Assembly (NCBI GenBank): GCA_036004405.1 | Contig: DASYRM010000022.1 | Coordinates: 1-32,971 of the forward strand | From: DASYRM01 sp036004405 | GTDB taxonomy: Bacteria; Acidobacteriota; Vicinamibacteria; Vicinamibacterales; UBA2999 | Length of the DNA stretch: 32,971 nt | Direction: 5' to 3' | Shown here: positions 1 to 8,002 of the stretch, in pieces | Layout of the letters: every line of letters starts with the position of its first letter | Position numbering within the stretch: position 1 is the stretch's first letter | The notes under the pieces: generated by a model | Seen by the model: the letters and a program-made list of their open reading frames with translations, nothing else | Databases searched by the model: none | Told to the model about the DNA's origin: nothing | Position numbers and translations under genes: made by a program

Positions 1-10
1 TCTAATCTAA

Positions 11-30
11 TTGCCCGCCCTTCGGGCGGG
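11..30. repeat. GC-rich hairpin repeat upstream of the PEBP gene
   Basis: A 7-bp stem (14-20 with 24-30) closes on a TTC triloop. The 12-base string AATTGCCCGCCC at 9-20 occurs again in inverted orientation at 28071-28082, next to a similar hairpin, so this is an interspersed element and not a local accident. It lies just upstream of the ribosome binding site of the first gene. It could be a terminator of a gene to the left, but no T-tract follows. Confidence 0.55.
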
Positions 31-54
31 AGGGCAGTGGAGGAGCAGTCGGGT

Positions 55-690
55 ATGCACATGAAGAAGATTGCGTTCAGACTCTTTGTCGCGACCGGCG
101 TCGTGGTCAGCGTCGCGCTGGGGATGCAGAGTGGCGTCAGCGCTGGGCAGAACCCGCCGGCGGGCGGCGGTCAGGGTGGCGGGCGTGGTGGCGGACGCGG
201 CGGGTTCAGCCTCCCACCGCTGCTCATGGAAACCGACGCGTTCCCCGACGGCGGCATCGTGCCGCAGAAGTTCACCGGGCGCGGCGGCGTGCAGCCCGGG
301 TTCAAGTTCTCGAACGCGCCGGCGGGCACCGTCGCTTACGCGATCATCTTTCACGACATCGACGTGGCGCTGATGGGCAGCACCGACGACGTGCTGCACT
401 GGATGGCGTGGAACATCCCCGCCTCGGCCAACGGCATCCCCGAGGGGAGCCTCCCGCCGGGCTCGGTGCAGGGCAACAACCTCACCGGGCAGCCGGTCTA
501 CATGGGTCCCGGCGCCCCCGCCGGCCCGCGCTACCACCACTACGTATTCGAGCTCTACGCGCTCAACGCCACGCTCGACCTGCCGGCCACCGCGACGCGA
601 GAGGATCTGGTGAAGGCGATGCAGGGGAAGACCGTCGCCAAAGCGGCCTACGTCGGCCGCTTCCGTCAGGGCGAAGCGCCGGCCAAGTAG
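55..690 (+). CDS. Secreted PEBP / YbhB-YbcL family protein
   Basis: This 211-residue protein begins with a signal peptide (KKIAFRLF followed by a hydrophobic run to about residue 30) and a Gly-rich linker (GGGQGGGRGGG). A phosphatidylethanolamine-binding protein fold of the bacterial YbhB/YbcL type follows. Visible family motifs are FPDGGIVPQKFTG, a DVLHWMAWNIP stretch (the family's 'D..L.HW..WNIP') and GPRYHHYVFELYAL. The molecular role of these proteins is poorly known; they bind small anionic or lipid ligands. ATG 55 was chosen because GGAGGAG at 39-45 lies 9 bases upstream; a GTG at 37 overlaps that ribosome site and ATG 61 is an alternative. It is a single-gene unit closed by a strong terminator. 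Confidence 0.9.
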   Translation: MHMKKIAFRLFVATGVVVSVALGMQSGVSAGQNPPAGGGQGGGRGGGRGGFSLPPLLMETDAFPDGGIVPQKFTGRGGVQPGFKFSNAPAGTVAYAIIFHDIDVALMGSTDDVLHWMAWNIPASANGIPEGSLPPGSVQGNNLTGQPVYMGPGAPAGPRYHHYVFELYALNATLDLPATATREDLVKAMQGKTVAKAAYVGRFRQGEAPAK

Positions 691-719
691 CTCAGGGCGG
701 TGTGAAGACCGCCCGCGGC

Positions 720-755
720 AAGAGGGACCGTCATCCGGCGGTCCCTCTTCTTTTT
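720..755 (+). terminator. Rho-independent terminator of the PEBP gene
   Basis: An 11-bp perfect stem (720-730 with 739-749; arm AAGAGGGACCG) closes on an 8-base loop and is followed by C and a run of five T. A second, smaller hairpin (GGGCGGT 695-701 with ACCGCCC 708-714) lies between the stop codon and this one. This is the clearest intrinsic terminator in the window. Confidence 0.85.
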
Positions 756-757
756 GC

Positions 758-886
758 GACATCCTCGTGCCGCCGTTCGGCCTCTTCGAGGCGATCGAGC
801 AACAGGCGGGGCTCACGCTGGAGCCGTCGCGCGCGCCGATAAAGGTGCTCGTCATCGACAGCGTCGATCACCCCACCGACAACTGA
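758..886 (+). pseudogene. C-terminal remnant of a TIGR03435-family protein
   Basis: Read from 758 the frame gives about 42 residues to a TGA at 884-886, including GLFEAIEQQAGLTLEP, RAPIKVLVIDSV and the end HPTDN. From memory this matches the very conserved C-terminus of the soil-associated TIGR03435 family, which is heavily expanded in Acidobacteria (pattern 'LF.AL.EQLGL.LE....P...LVID....P..N'). There is no start codon and no family sequence upstream: the match begins directly after the PEBP terminator. I therefore read it as a broken gene whose first 200 or more residues are lost. It is far too short to act alone. Confidence 0.7.
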
Positions 887-914
887 CGCGGGCCCGGCGG
901 ACGGTGGCGTGCGT

Positions 915-1322
915 TCAATGCGCCGAACGGGTCAACTGCAGGAAGCCGAAGCTCTCCACCCCGGTGTAGATGCCGTTCTCCGGATCGAACCGCACGGCGC
1001 GCACGGACACCGTGGCGAACCCCGAACGGAACCCGTGATCCGTGTCGGGAGCGACGACCGCTGTCCAGGGCGTGGGCGTGCTATCGCACGCCAGGTCGGT
1101 GGTGAACTGGCCGAAGGCTACGTCGGACCGGTTGAGCGGCTCGACGACGTCGACTTCTATGCTGACGGTGGTCCCGATCGAGCACCGCACGGTGCCCTGC
1201 ACGACCACGGCTCCGGCGTGGGTGGCGGTGGCGCGGGCGTGCACCATCAGATCGATGGAAAGCGGCGCGGTGACGACAGCGACCAGGGCCGCGGTTCCGA
1301 GAGCAAGGGGGAGAAGAAACAC
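915..1322 (-). CDS. Small secreted hypothetical protein
   Basis: This 135-residue protein starts with GTG at 1322, preceded by GGAGG six bases away, which decides the start. Residues 1-30 form a signal peptide or membrane anchor (MFLLPLALGTAALVAVV). The rest looks like a single all-beta extracellular domain with two cysteines far apart (VRCSIGTT and LACDSTP), which could form a disulfide, and the conserved-looking strings PTPWTAVV and GFATVSVRA. It resembles, without certainty, DUF6299-like secreted proteins. It is convergent with the TIGR03435 remnant (28 bases between stops) and lies downstream of the LysR gene on the same strand. I do not know its function. Confidence 0.7.
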   Translation of the reverse strand: MFLLPLALGTAALVAVVTAPLSIDLMVHARATATHAGAVVVQGTVRCSIGTTVSIEVDVVEPLNRSDVAFGQFTTDLACDSTPTPWTAVVAPDTDHGFRSGFATVSVRAVRFDPENGIYTGVESFGFLQLTRSAH

Positions 1323-1380
1323 CTGTGGCCTCCGGGGGGAGGGTGAGCCGGGTTGACTGGGGCGAAGCGCACCAACTTGT

Positions 1381-1419
1381 TAAACGACGGAAACCCCGCC
1401 GGCGCACGGCCCGCCGGGG
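1381..1419 (-). terminator. Possible terminator after the LysR gene
   Basis: On the minus strand, directly after the LysR stop codon, CCCCG and CGG pair with CCG and CGGGG across one G-G mismatch (bases 1394-1402 with 1411-1419). TTTCCGTCGTTT follows. The T-tract is interrupted, so this is a weak candidate. Confidence 0.35.
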
Positions 1420-1420
1420 A

Positions 1421-2350
1421 CTATGCGATTTTGGCCGGAATGCGCCCGGACAGAGTCAGCGGCTCGATGCTCCGGGCACACTCAAACGCCGCGAGCACCA
1501 GCGGCGAGATCGGATCGCGGTCCACGGCCACCAGCCCCACGCTGTGCTCCACCAGCGGGCTGACGAGCGGCACCGTGACGATGCCGGCCATCGGACCCAG
1601 CACGCTCAGGAAGTACTCGGGGATGACGCTCACCATCCCCATCAGGTGCACGTTCGAGATCAGGTTGATCACCGAGTTGCTCTCGACGCGCGGAATCGGG
1701 CTGGCGTTGGCGGCGCGGAACGCGCGATCGATGATGCGGCGGTTCTGCATGTCGGGCGTGAGCAGGCACAGCGGCTGCCTCGCCGCGTCGCCCCACGACA
1801 CCGATGGCGCGCCGGCCAGCTCGTGATCGGCGCGCACGAGGAGGCAGTAGCGCTCCATGTAGATCGGCTCGGCCCGCATGCCTTCTACCGGCTCGTTGTC
1901 GAGATATGTGAATCCGACGTCGATCGAGAACTCCTCGAGCTGTCGCAGGATGTCGATCGAGCTGTGCGAAAGGATCGTCAGCTCCACCTCCGGGTGACGC
2001 GCGTGGATGGCCTTGGCCATCAGCGCCGCCATGGGCAGCGCGGACGGAATCACCCCCACCGACAGGTGACCGCGTAGCGCGCCGGCCACGTCCCGGCGCT
2101 GCGCAATGTCCTGCTGCATCGCCGTCCAGTTGTCGAGGATGGCGTACGCCCACTTCAGCACGCGCTCGCCGTCGGGCGTGAGTCCAATGAACCGCTGGCT
2201 GCGCTCCACGATGGGGACGCCGAGCTCCTGCTCGAGCTGCCGGATGCGGCCCGACAGCGTGGGCTGCGTCACGTGACACGCCTTGGCCGCGCGGGTGAAG
2301 TGCTTTTCGCGCGCGAGCGCCACGAGGTATTGGAGTTGGCCGATGTCCAT
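1421..2350 (-). CDS. LysR-family transcriptional regulator
   Basis: This 309-residue protein has the usual LysR length. The N-terminal winged helix-turn-helix covers about residues 2-61 (LQYLVALAREKHFTRAAKA, then VTQPTLSGRIRQLE), followed by a linker helix and a type 2 periplasmic-binding-like effector domain from about residue 90. ATG 2350 was chosen because it opens directly on the HTH, although the frame is open much further upstream opposite moeA. It is divergent from the moeA-moeA-mobA set with only about 24 bases between start codons, so the two promoters must overlap. LysR proteins commonly repress themselves and activate the divergent genes. I infer control of the molybdopterin and perhaps the formate dehydrogenase genes; the effector is unknown. 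Confidence 0.92.
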   Translation of the reverse strand: MDIGQLQYLVALAREKHFTRAAKACHVTQPTLSGRIRQLEQELGVPIVERSQRFIGLTPDGERVLKWAYAILDNWTAMQQDIAQRRDVAGALRGHLSVGVIPSALPMAALMAKAIHARHPEVELTILSHSSIDILRQLEEFSIDVGFTYLDNEPVEGMRAEPIYMERYCLLVRADHELAGAPSVSWGDAARQPLCLLTPDMQNRRIIDRAFRAANASPIPRVESNSVINLISNVHLMGMVSVIPEYFLSVLGPMAGIVTVPLVSPLVEHSVGLVAVDRDPISPLVLAAFECARSIEPLTLSGRIPAKIA

Positions 2351-2374
2351 GGGAAGGCTGTACGCTTGGCGGAC

Positions 2375-3619
2375 GTGAGTCTCGAGCAGCCATCTTACGA
2401 CGTTCGGATGAAGGGATTCGCGCGGCGGCACACGGTCTCGGCGGCGCTGGCCTGGCTCGATGCGCAGCTGAAGCCGCTGGGCCGCGAGCGTGTCTCGCTG
2501 GCCGAGGCGGCGGGGCGGGTGCTGGCGGTCCCGATCATCAGCACGGTGGACGTGCCGGGGTTCGATCGCGCCACGATGGACGGTTACGCCGTCGTGGCCA
2601 CCAGCACCGAGGGCGCGGGGGCGTACAGCCGGCTGCCGTTGACGGTGATCGGCGACTCGATGCCGGGACGCCCCTTCGACGGTGCGGTCTCGGCCGGACA
2701 GGCGGTACGCGTGATGACGGGCGCACCGGTGCCACGGGGCGCCGATGCCGTGCTGCCCGCCGAGTTCGTCGACGCCGAACCGCATGGCCGGACGATCGCC
2801 GCGCTCGACGCCGTGTCGCCGGGCAAGAACGTCGGGCGCATCGGCGAGGACGTCGCGCGCGGGGCACGCCTGCTCGAGCCCGAGCGCCTGCTGCGGCCGC
2901 AGGACGTTGGAGTCATCAGCTCGGTCGGGCTCGCGGAGGTGGAGGTGGTCCGGAGACCTCGCGTCCGGCTGGTCGTGACCGGCAACGAGCTGCTTGCGGC
3001 CGGAACGCCCCCGCACGGCTTCCACATCGCGGACGCGAACGGGCCGATGCTGACGGCGCTGGCGGAACGCGACGGCGGCACGGTGGATTCTCGCGGCCTC
3101 GTGCGCGACGAGGCGGCCGCGATCGCGGACGCGCTGCTTGCCGACGCGGACGTCGTGATCGTGTCTGGCGGATCCAGCGTCGGCGTCGAGGACCTCGCCC
3201 CGGGGCTGGTAGCGCAGCACGGCGAGCTGGCGGTGCACGGCATCGCGATGCGTCCCAGCAGCCCCACCGGCATGGGCCGCATCGGCAATCGGCTGGTGTT
3301 CCTGCTGCCCGGAAATCCAGTGTCCAGTCTCTGCGCCTACGACTTTTTTGCCGGACGCGCGATTCGCGTCCTTGGCGGCCGGCCGGCGGAGTGGCCGTAC
3401 CGATCGATGCGCGGACGGCTCACGCGGAAAATCAGCTCGCCGATCGGGCGTCTCGACTACGCGCGCGTGACGGTGTCGGCCGGGGCGATCGAACCGCTGG
3501 CCGTGGCAGGCGCGTCGATCCTCTCGTCAACCACGCGCGCCGACGGCTTCGTGATCGTCGGCGACGACAGCGAAGGCTTCGCCGCCGGCACCGACGTGGA
3601 CGTGTGGCTCTATGCGTGA
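2375..3619 (+). CDS. moeA: Molybdopterin molybdotransferase MoeA, divergent paralog
   Basis: MoeA ligates molybdate (or tungstate) into adenylylated molybdopterin in the cytoplasm. From GTG 2375 the protein has 414 residues. Family motifs are FDRATMDGYA (63-72), TGAPVPRGADAV (115-126), TGNELLAAG (202-210), SGGSSVG (264-270) and LPGNPVSS (311-318). Unusually, the canonical KPGKP loop is replaced by RPSSPTG (293-299). I kept residues 8-20 (YDVRMKGFARRHT) in the protein because such a lead occurs in MoeA proteins linked to formate dehydrogenases. GTG 2375 lacks a clear ribosome site; TTG 2366, with GGAAGG upstream, and ATG 2408 are alternatives. It overlaps the next gene by 8 bases. Confidence 0.92.
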   Translation: MSLEQPSYDVRMKGFARRHTVSAALAWLDAQLKPLGRERVSLAEAAGRVLAVPIISTVDVPGFDRATMDGYAVVATSTEGAGAYSRLPLTVIGDSMPGRPFDGAVSAGQAVRVMTGAPVPRGADAVLPAEFVDAEPHGRTIAALDAVSPGKNVGRIGEDVARGARLLEPERLLRPQDVGVISSVGLAEVEVVRRPRVRLVVTGNELLAAGTPPHGFHIADANGPMLTALAERDGGTVDSRGLVRDEAAAIADALLADADVVIVSGGSSVGVEDLAPGLVAQHGELAVHGIAMRPSSPTGMGRIGNRLVFLLPGNPVSSLCAYDFFAGRAIRVLGGRPAEWPYRSMRGRLTRKISSPIGRLDYARVTVSAGAIEPLAVAGASILSSTTRADGFVIVGDDSEGFAAGTDVDVWLYA

Positions 3620-5537
3620 GCAGGAGCAGTTCCTTCAGGTCCTCGATCGCGACGAAGCCGAGCGTCGCTTCCGTGCCGTGCTCGACCTGTCGCCGCGCGA
3701 CGTCGAGCGTGTCGCTCTCGAGGCCGCGCTCGGGCGGGTGCTTGCGGCCGACGTGGTGTCGCCGGTGGACGTGCCGTCGTTCGACCGCTCGAACGTGGAC
3801 GGCTTTGCGGTGGTGGCTGAGGACACGTTCGGCGCATCGGAGGAAGCGCCGCGCAGCGTGCGGCTGGGCGCCGAGGAGATCCACACCGGCGTCGTGCCGT
3901 CGGGCGCGGTGCGATCGGGCGAGGCGCTGTCGATTGCCACCGGCGGCATGATGCCGCGCGGCGCCGACGCCGTGGTGATGGTGGAGCACGCCGACCTCGT
4001 GGACGGTGAGCTGCGGATCGCGCGCGCGGTCAGCGCGGGAAGCGGCGTCTCGTTTGCGGGCACCGACATCACCGCGGGCGAGACGGTCCTGCGCACGGGG
4101 CAACTGCTGACGAGCCGCGACACCGGCGTGCTGGCGGCCATCGGCGTCGCCGCAGTCGAGGTGTGGCGCCGGCCCGTCGTGGCCATCCTCTCCACCGGCG
4201 ACGAGATCATCGCGCCCGGCGAACGGATGGCCGCCGCGCGCGTCTACGACTCCAACGCGCAGGTGCTGGCCGACGCGGTGCAGGAGCTGGGTGGAGAGCC
4301 GCTGCGGCTCGGCATCTCACCCGATGACGCACCGGCGCTTCGGGCAAGGCTGCAGCAGGCGCTGTTGTCGGCCGACGTGGTGCTGCTGTCGGGCGGCACC
4401 AGCAAAGGCGCGGGCGACGTGTCGTATCGCGTGGTGGCCGAGCTGAGCGATCCGGGCATCGTGGCGCACGGCGTGGCGCTCAAACCGGGCAAACCGATCT
4501 GCCTTGCCGCCACCGGCGGGCGCGCCGTGGTGGTCTTGCCCGGCTTCCCCACCTCGGCCATCTTCACCTTTCATGAGTTCGTGGCGCCGGTGATCCGGCG
4601 GCTGGCCGGCCGCAGCGCCGAAGAACGCACCAGCGTGCCGGCGCGGCTGGCGGTGAAGGTGAACAGCGAAATCGGCCGCACCGAGTATCTGCTGGTCGGG
4701 CTCGTCGAGTCCGCGGGCGGCGACGGTCCGGAGCTGACCGCGTATCCGATGGGTCAGGGGTCTGGCAGCGTCACCACGTTCAGCCGCGCCGACGGGTTCG
4801 CCACCATCGGACGGCATCACGAAATCGTAGAAGCCGGAGCGGTGATCGACGTTCAGCTGCTCGGCCGCGATCTGCGGCTGGCCGACCTGGTCGTGATCGG
4901 CAGTCACTGCGTCGGGCTCGACTACCTGCTCGGCGAGCTGCAGCGGCAGGGGCTGCACACCAAGTTTCTCGCCGTCGGCAGCACCGCGGGGCTCGATGCG
5001 GCGCGGCGCGAGGAGTGCGACGTGTCAGGCGTGCACCTGCTCGAGCCCACGACCGGCGAGTACAACCGCCCCTTCCTGACGCCAGGGCTGGAGCTCGTGC
5101 CGGGCTACGGCCGCCTGCAGGGCGTGGTGTTCCGCCGCGGGGATCTGCGCTTCGAAGGCCACACCGCCGAAGCGGCGATCGCAACGGCGCTCGGCGACCG
5201 CGACTGCCTGATGGTCAATCGCAACCAGGGGAGCGGCACCCGTGCGCTCATCGACCGCCTGCTCGGCGGCCGACGCCCGGCCGGCTATGCCGTGCAGCCG
5301 CGCAACCACAACGCCGTGGCGGCGGCGGTGGTCCAGCGGCGCGCCGACTGGGGCGTGACGCTCGAAACCGTCGCCCGCAGCGCCGGCCTCGGGTTCGTGC
5401 CGGTGCAGCACGAGCAGTACGACTTCATCGTGCCGCGCGCCCGCGCCGAGCGGCCGGCGGTGGTCGCCTTCAAGACGCTGCTGCTGCAACCGGCAACGCG
5501 CGAGGCGCTGACGCGGCTCGGGATGACGCTGTCATGA
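3612..5537 (+). CDS. moeA: MoeA fused to a periplasmic-binding-protein-like domain
   Basis: A 641-residue fusion. Residues 1-420 are a canonical MoeA: FDRSNVDGFA (58-67), TGGMMPRGADAVVMVEH (110-126), STGDE (194-198), SGGTSKGAGD (260-269), KPGKP (291-295) and LPGFPTS (309-315). Residues 424-641 are a PBP-like domain (VVIGSHCVGLDYLL, then VNRNQGSGTRALIDRLL), the fold found at the C-terminus of some MoeA and ModE-like proteins, where it is thought to bind an oxyanion or cofactor ligand. The role here is inferred to be metal insertion into molybdopterin with possible ligand sensing. ATG 3612 overlaps the stop of the first moeA (ATGCGTGA), and its own TGA overlaps the mobA ATG, so all three should be translated together. 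Confidence 0.93.
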   Translation: MREQEQFLQVLDRDEAERRFRAVLDLSPRDVERVALEAALGRVLAADVVSPVDVPSFDRSNVDGFAVVAEDTFGASEEAPRSVRLGAEEIHTGVVPSGAVRSGEALSIATGGMMPRGADAVVMVEHADLVDGELRIARAVSAGSGVSFAGTDITAGETVLRTGQLLTSRDTGVLAAIGVAAVEVWRRPVVAILSTGDEIIAPGERMAAARVYDSNAQVLADAVQELGGEPLRLGISPDDAPALRARLQQALLSADVVLLSGGTSKGAGDVSYRVVAELSDPGIVAHGVALKPGKPICLAATGGRAVVVLPGFPTSAIFTFHEFVAPVIRRLAGRSAEERTSVPARLAVKVNSEIGRTEYLLVGLVESAGGDGPELTAYPMGQGSGSVTTFSRADGFATIGRHHEIVEAGAVIDVQLLGRDLRLADLVVIGSHCVGLDYLLGELQRQGLHTKFLAVGSTAGLDAARREECDVSGVHLLEPTTGEYNRPFLTPGLELVPGYGRLQGVVFRRGDLRFEGHTAEAAIATALGDRDCLMVNRNQGSGTRALIDRLLGGRRPAGYAVQPRNHNAVAAAVVQRRADWGVTLETVARSAGLGFVPVQHEQYDFIVPRARAERPAVVAFKTLLLQPATREALTRLGMTLS

Positions 5538-6175
5538 GCGTACGCAGAGGCGGACCTTCAGGTCCGCCTGTAGCAGGAGGCGTCGTGCTGTGCGGCGGCA
5601 GGTCCACGCGGATGGGCGTGGCCAAGGCCACATTGCCCTTCGGGTCCGAGACGATGCTGCAGCGGGTAGTGCGGCTCCTCGGGACCAAGGTGTCGCCCAT
5701 CGTGGCGGTGGCCGCGCGCGACCAGGAGCTTCCGCCGTTGCCCGCCGATGTCGTGGTGGCGCGCGACGAGCGCGAGGCGCGCGGGCCGCTCGAAGGGCTG
5801 CGGGCGGGGCTCAAGGCGCTGCCGGAGTCGGTGGACGCTGCCTATGTGACGAGCTGCGACGTGCCGCTGCTGGAGCCGGCATTCGTCGAGCACATGCTCG
5901 GGCTGCTCGGCGATCACGACATCGCGGTGATGGAGATCGACGGCTTCACGCACCCGCTGTCGGCCGTGTATCGCCGCGCGGTGCTGCCGCAGGTGGAGTC
6001 GCTCCTGGCGCAGGACCGCTTGCGCCCGGCGTTCCTGTTCGACGCGGTTCGCACCCGTCGCGTGTCGCCGGATGAAATGCGCGTGGCCGATCCGGACCTG
6101 CGCACGCTGAGGAATCTGAATACGCGGGAGGACTACGAAGCCGCGCTTCGCGATCTTCGTGGGGGCCGGCTTTAG
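5534..6175 (+). CDS. mobA: Molybdenum cofactor guanylyltransferase MobA
   Basis: MobA attaches GMP from GTP to the molybdenum cofactor, giving the bis-MGD form used by formate dehydrogenase. The 213-residue product has the nucleotidyltransferase signature GVVLCGGRSTRMGVAK (16-31), a Lys-containing LPFG loop (34-37) and SCDVPLLEP (the NTP/metal Asp region, near 113). The ATG at 5534 overlaps the previous stop (ATGA). Both ends are made from repeat DNA: residues 5-12 (RGGPSGPP) are encoded by the palindrome at 5548-5569, and the last residues GGRL plus the stop lie in the composite repeat at 6157-6212. The catalytic core looks complete, so I expect it to work. Confidence 0.92.
   Translation: MSVRRGGPSGPPVAGGVVLCGGRSTRMGVAKATLPFGSETMLQRVVRLLGTKVSPIVAVAARDQELPPLPADVVVARDEREARGPLEGLRAGLKALPESVDAAYVTSCDVPLLEPAFVEHMLGLLGDHDIAVMEIDGFTHPLSAVYRRAVLPQVESLLAQDRLRPAFLFDAVRTRRVSPDEMRVADPDLRTLRNLNTREDYEAALRDLRGGRL
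5542..5572. repeat. Palindromic repeat unit inside the start of mobA
   Basis: A perfect 10-bp inverted repeat (AGGCGGACCT 5548-5557 with AGGTCCGCCT 5560-5569) on a TC loop, edged by TACGCAG and GTAG. The same architecture with different but compensating arm bases is seen at 22771-22792, 6164-6181, 12829-12846 and 19603-19620. It adds about eight codons ahead of the MobA nucleotide-binding motif without shifting the frame. Confidence 0.75.
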
Positions 6176-6212
6176 CCGGCCCGTTCGGGCCGCCTGAAGG
6201 CGGCCCCCACGA
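6157..6212. repeat. Composite inverted pair of palindromic repeat units
   Basis: Terminal inverted repeats TCGTGGGGGCC (6157-6167) and GGCCCCCACGA (6202-6212) enclose two palindromes, GGCCGGCT-TT-AGCCGGCC (6164-6181) and GGCCGCCT-GA-AGGCGGCC (6188-6205). The element supplies the mobA stop codon (6173-6175) and ends 4 bases before the stop of the convergent oxidoreductase gene, so it may also act as a two-way transcription barrier. Read from the right it matches the copy at 12821-12846. Confidence 0.75.
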
Positions 6213-6216
6213 CGGA

Positions 6217-7980
6217 TTACCACCCCCGCTGGCGGTGGTACTCCGACACCAGGGCGTCGAGGCGGTCGCGGCTCAGCGCGGCCTCGGGATCGTTCGGGAG
6301 CGGCGTGTTGAGCAAGCGGTCGGGCAGCGTGTCTTCGGCTGGCGTCCAGCCGGCGCGCAGGTTGAACTCGCGCTTGGCACCCACGATCCGCCGCGCCGTC
6401 TCGCGCAGCTCGTCGCCGGTGACGTCCCAGCCGGTCACCGCGCCCAGCATCACCGCCGACTCGGCGTAGAAATCCTCGAACACCCCGCGCAGGAACTTGC
6501 ACAGGATCATCGAGTCCATCAGCGCCGCCTTGTCCTCGGTGTCGATGGCGTGCCGTACGGCGTCGAGCGTGATGTGCCGGCGATCCACCTTGTTCGAAAA
6601 GTCCACCTCGTAGGCGCCGCTCCGATTGTGATCGGCGCCGCGCGCGCCGACGGCAAACCCGAGCGCCATCGTCTGCAGCGCCCGCGGCTCGTAGCCGGGA
6701 ATCTCGAGCCCCTTCACCTGCGGCGCGATGGCGATGCTGTCGTGGCCGATGACCTCGGCCGCGCGCCGGCTGCCCTCGGCGAGCAGACTGCCGAGCCCTT
6801 CGCGGGCGCCGATCAGCTCGATGGCGCGCAGCAGCGCGTCGCCGCTGCCAAACCTGAGCCACGGCGCATCGAGCCAGCCCTGCTCGACGCACTCCATCGC
6901 GAAGGCGATCGTGCCGCCGGCGCTGATGGTGTCGATGCCCAGCTCGTCGCAGCGCTTCGACGCGCGCAGCACCGCCTCGGAGTCGCCAACGCCGCAGAGC
7001 GAGCCGAGCGCGAACAGGCTCTCGTACTCGACGCGCACGCCGACTTTCGCGCCGTCCGCGCCGAAACCGTAGATGTGCTCGCAGCCGATGGTGCAGGCGA
7101 CGCAGCTCGCGCGCGTCTTGTCGCGGGTGGCGGCCAGCGTTTCGGGCGACAGGTTCTGGGCCTCGTCGAAGGTACCGCTCTGGAAGTTGCGCGTCGGCAA
7201 CGCCCCGAAGCGATTGAACGTGAGCAGGTTCGTGGCGGTGCCGAGCTCGCGGTACTTCGCCGTGGCCGGGCCGAACGACTTCTTCGAGAGATCGCGGCTC
7301 AGCGCCGTGAGCTCCGTCGGCCGCGCCCACTCGACGCGCCGCTTGCCGCGCACCGCGATCGCCTTGATGCGCTTGGCGCCGAGCACCGCGCCGCTGCCGC
7401 CGCGGCCGGCGTGGCGGCCATCGTGCGAGATGGTGGCGTAGCGCACCAGGCACTCGCCCGCCGGCCCGATCGACGCGATACGGAAGCTGGACCCGAGCCT
7501 CGCGCGCAGCCCTTCCTCGGTGTCGCGGCAGGTGGCGCCGCGGAAATCGGCGGCCGGCTCGAGCCGGACGGCCGGCAGCGCGCCATCCTCGCTGCCCTCG
7601 GCGTCGATGACGATCACCGACAGCTCCGGCGCGCGACCGGTGATGAGGAGCGCGTCGCAGCCGGTGCCCTTCCCCGCCACTGCAAACCCGCTGCTCGCCA
7701 GCGAATCGTTGATGCGCCCGGTGAGGGGACTCTTGCCGACCACCGCGAACTTGGCCGACGTGGTGAGCGGGCTGCCGACGAGCGGGCTGAAGGCAAAGAC
7801 CAGCGAGGCCTCGGGCGACAGCGGGTCCGCCTCGGCGGCGCCGGCGTCGAGCAGCAGGCGCGTGCCGAGCCCGCTCCCGCCGAGGTAGGCGCGAAGCACG
7901 GCGTCCGACACCGGCACACGCTCGGCGTGGCCGCTGCCCGCATCGATTCGGAGAACACAGCCGTGGTACCCGGAGGTCAT
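6217..7980 (-). CDS. aor: Tungsten-type aldehyde ferredoxin oxidoreductase
   Basis: Enzymes of this family oxidise aldehydes to acids (or reduce acids) at a tungsten bis-pterin centre and pass electrons through a [4Fe-4S] cluster to ferredoxin. The 587-residue protein is close to the usual 600. The cluster ligands are visible as CVACTIGC (C293, C296, C300) and the late cysteine C494 (MILCKF). Other family signatures are YLGGSGLGTRLL (32-43), GRGGSGAVLGAKRIKAIAV (192-210) and the NFQSGTF stretch (265-271). The closest functional type (AOR, formaldehyde- or benzoyl-CoA-type) cannot be told by eye. The moaD gene lies 22 bases upstream in the same operon. No separate AorA ferredoxin-like or AorC flavoprotein subunit adjoins, so the electron partner is unknown. 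Confidence 0.92.
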   Translation of the reverse strand: MTSGYHGCVLRIDAGSGHAERVPVSDAVLRAYLGGSGLGTRLLLDAGAAEADPLSPEASLVFAFSPLVGSPLTTSAKFAVVGKSPLTGRINDSLASSGFAVAGKGTGCDALLITGRAPELSVIVIDAEGSEDGALPAVRLEPAADFRGATCRDTEEGLRARLGSSFRIASIGPAGECLVRYATISHDGRHAGRGGSGAVLGAKRIKAIAVRGKRRVEWARPTELTALSRDLSKKSFGPATAKYRELGTATNLLTFNRFGALPTRNFQSGTFDEAQNLSPETLAATRDKTRASCVACTIGCEHIYGFGADGAKVGVRVEYESLFALGSLCGVGDSEAVLRASKRCDELGIDTISAGGTIAFAMECVEQGWLDAPWLRFGSGDALLRAIELIGAREGLGSLLAEGSRRAAEVIGHDSIAIAPQVKGLEIPGYEPRALQTMALGFAVGARGADHNRSGAYEVDFSNKVDRRHITLDAVRHAIDTEDKAALMDSMILCKFLRGVFEDFYAESAVMLGAVTGWDVTGDELRETARRIVGAKREFNLRAGWTPAEDTLPDRLLNTPLPNDPEAALSRDRLDALVSEYHRQRGW

Positions 7981-8002
7981 GATTCGACTAGCGAGGCTCG
8001 GT

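Noticed and set aside
754..969. A 71-codon plus-strand frame across the TIGR03435 remnant.
   Set aside because: It is in a different frame from the family match, starts in the terminator and has no recognisable feature.
2351..3238. The open minus-strand extension upstream of the LysR start.
   Set aside because: It is antisense to moeA, low in hydrophobic residues and rich in Arg/His; LysR proteins begin at the HTH, so ATG 2350 is the start.
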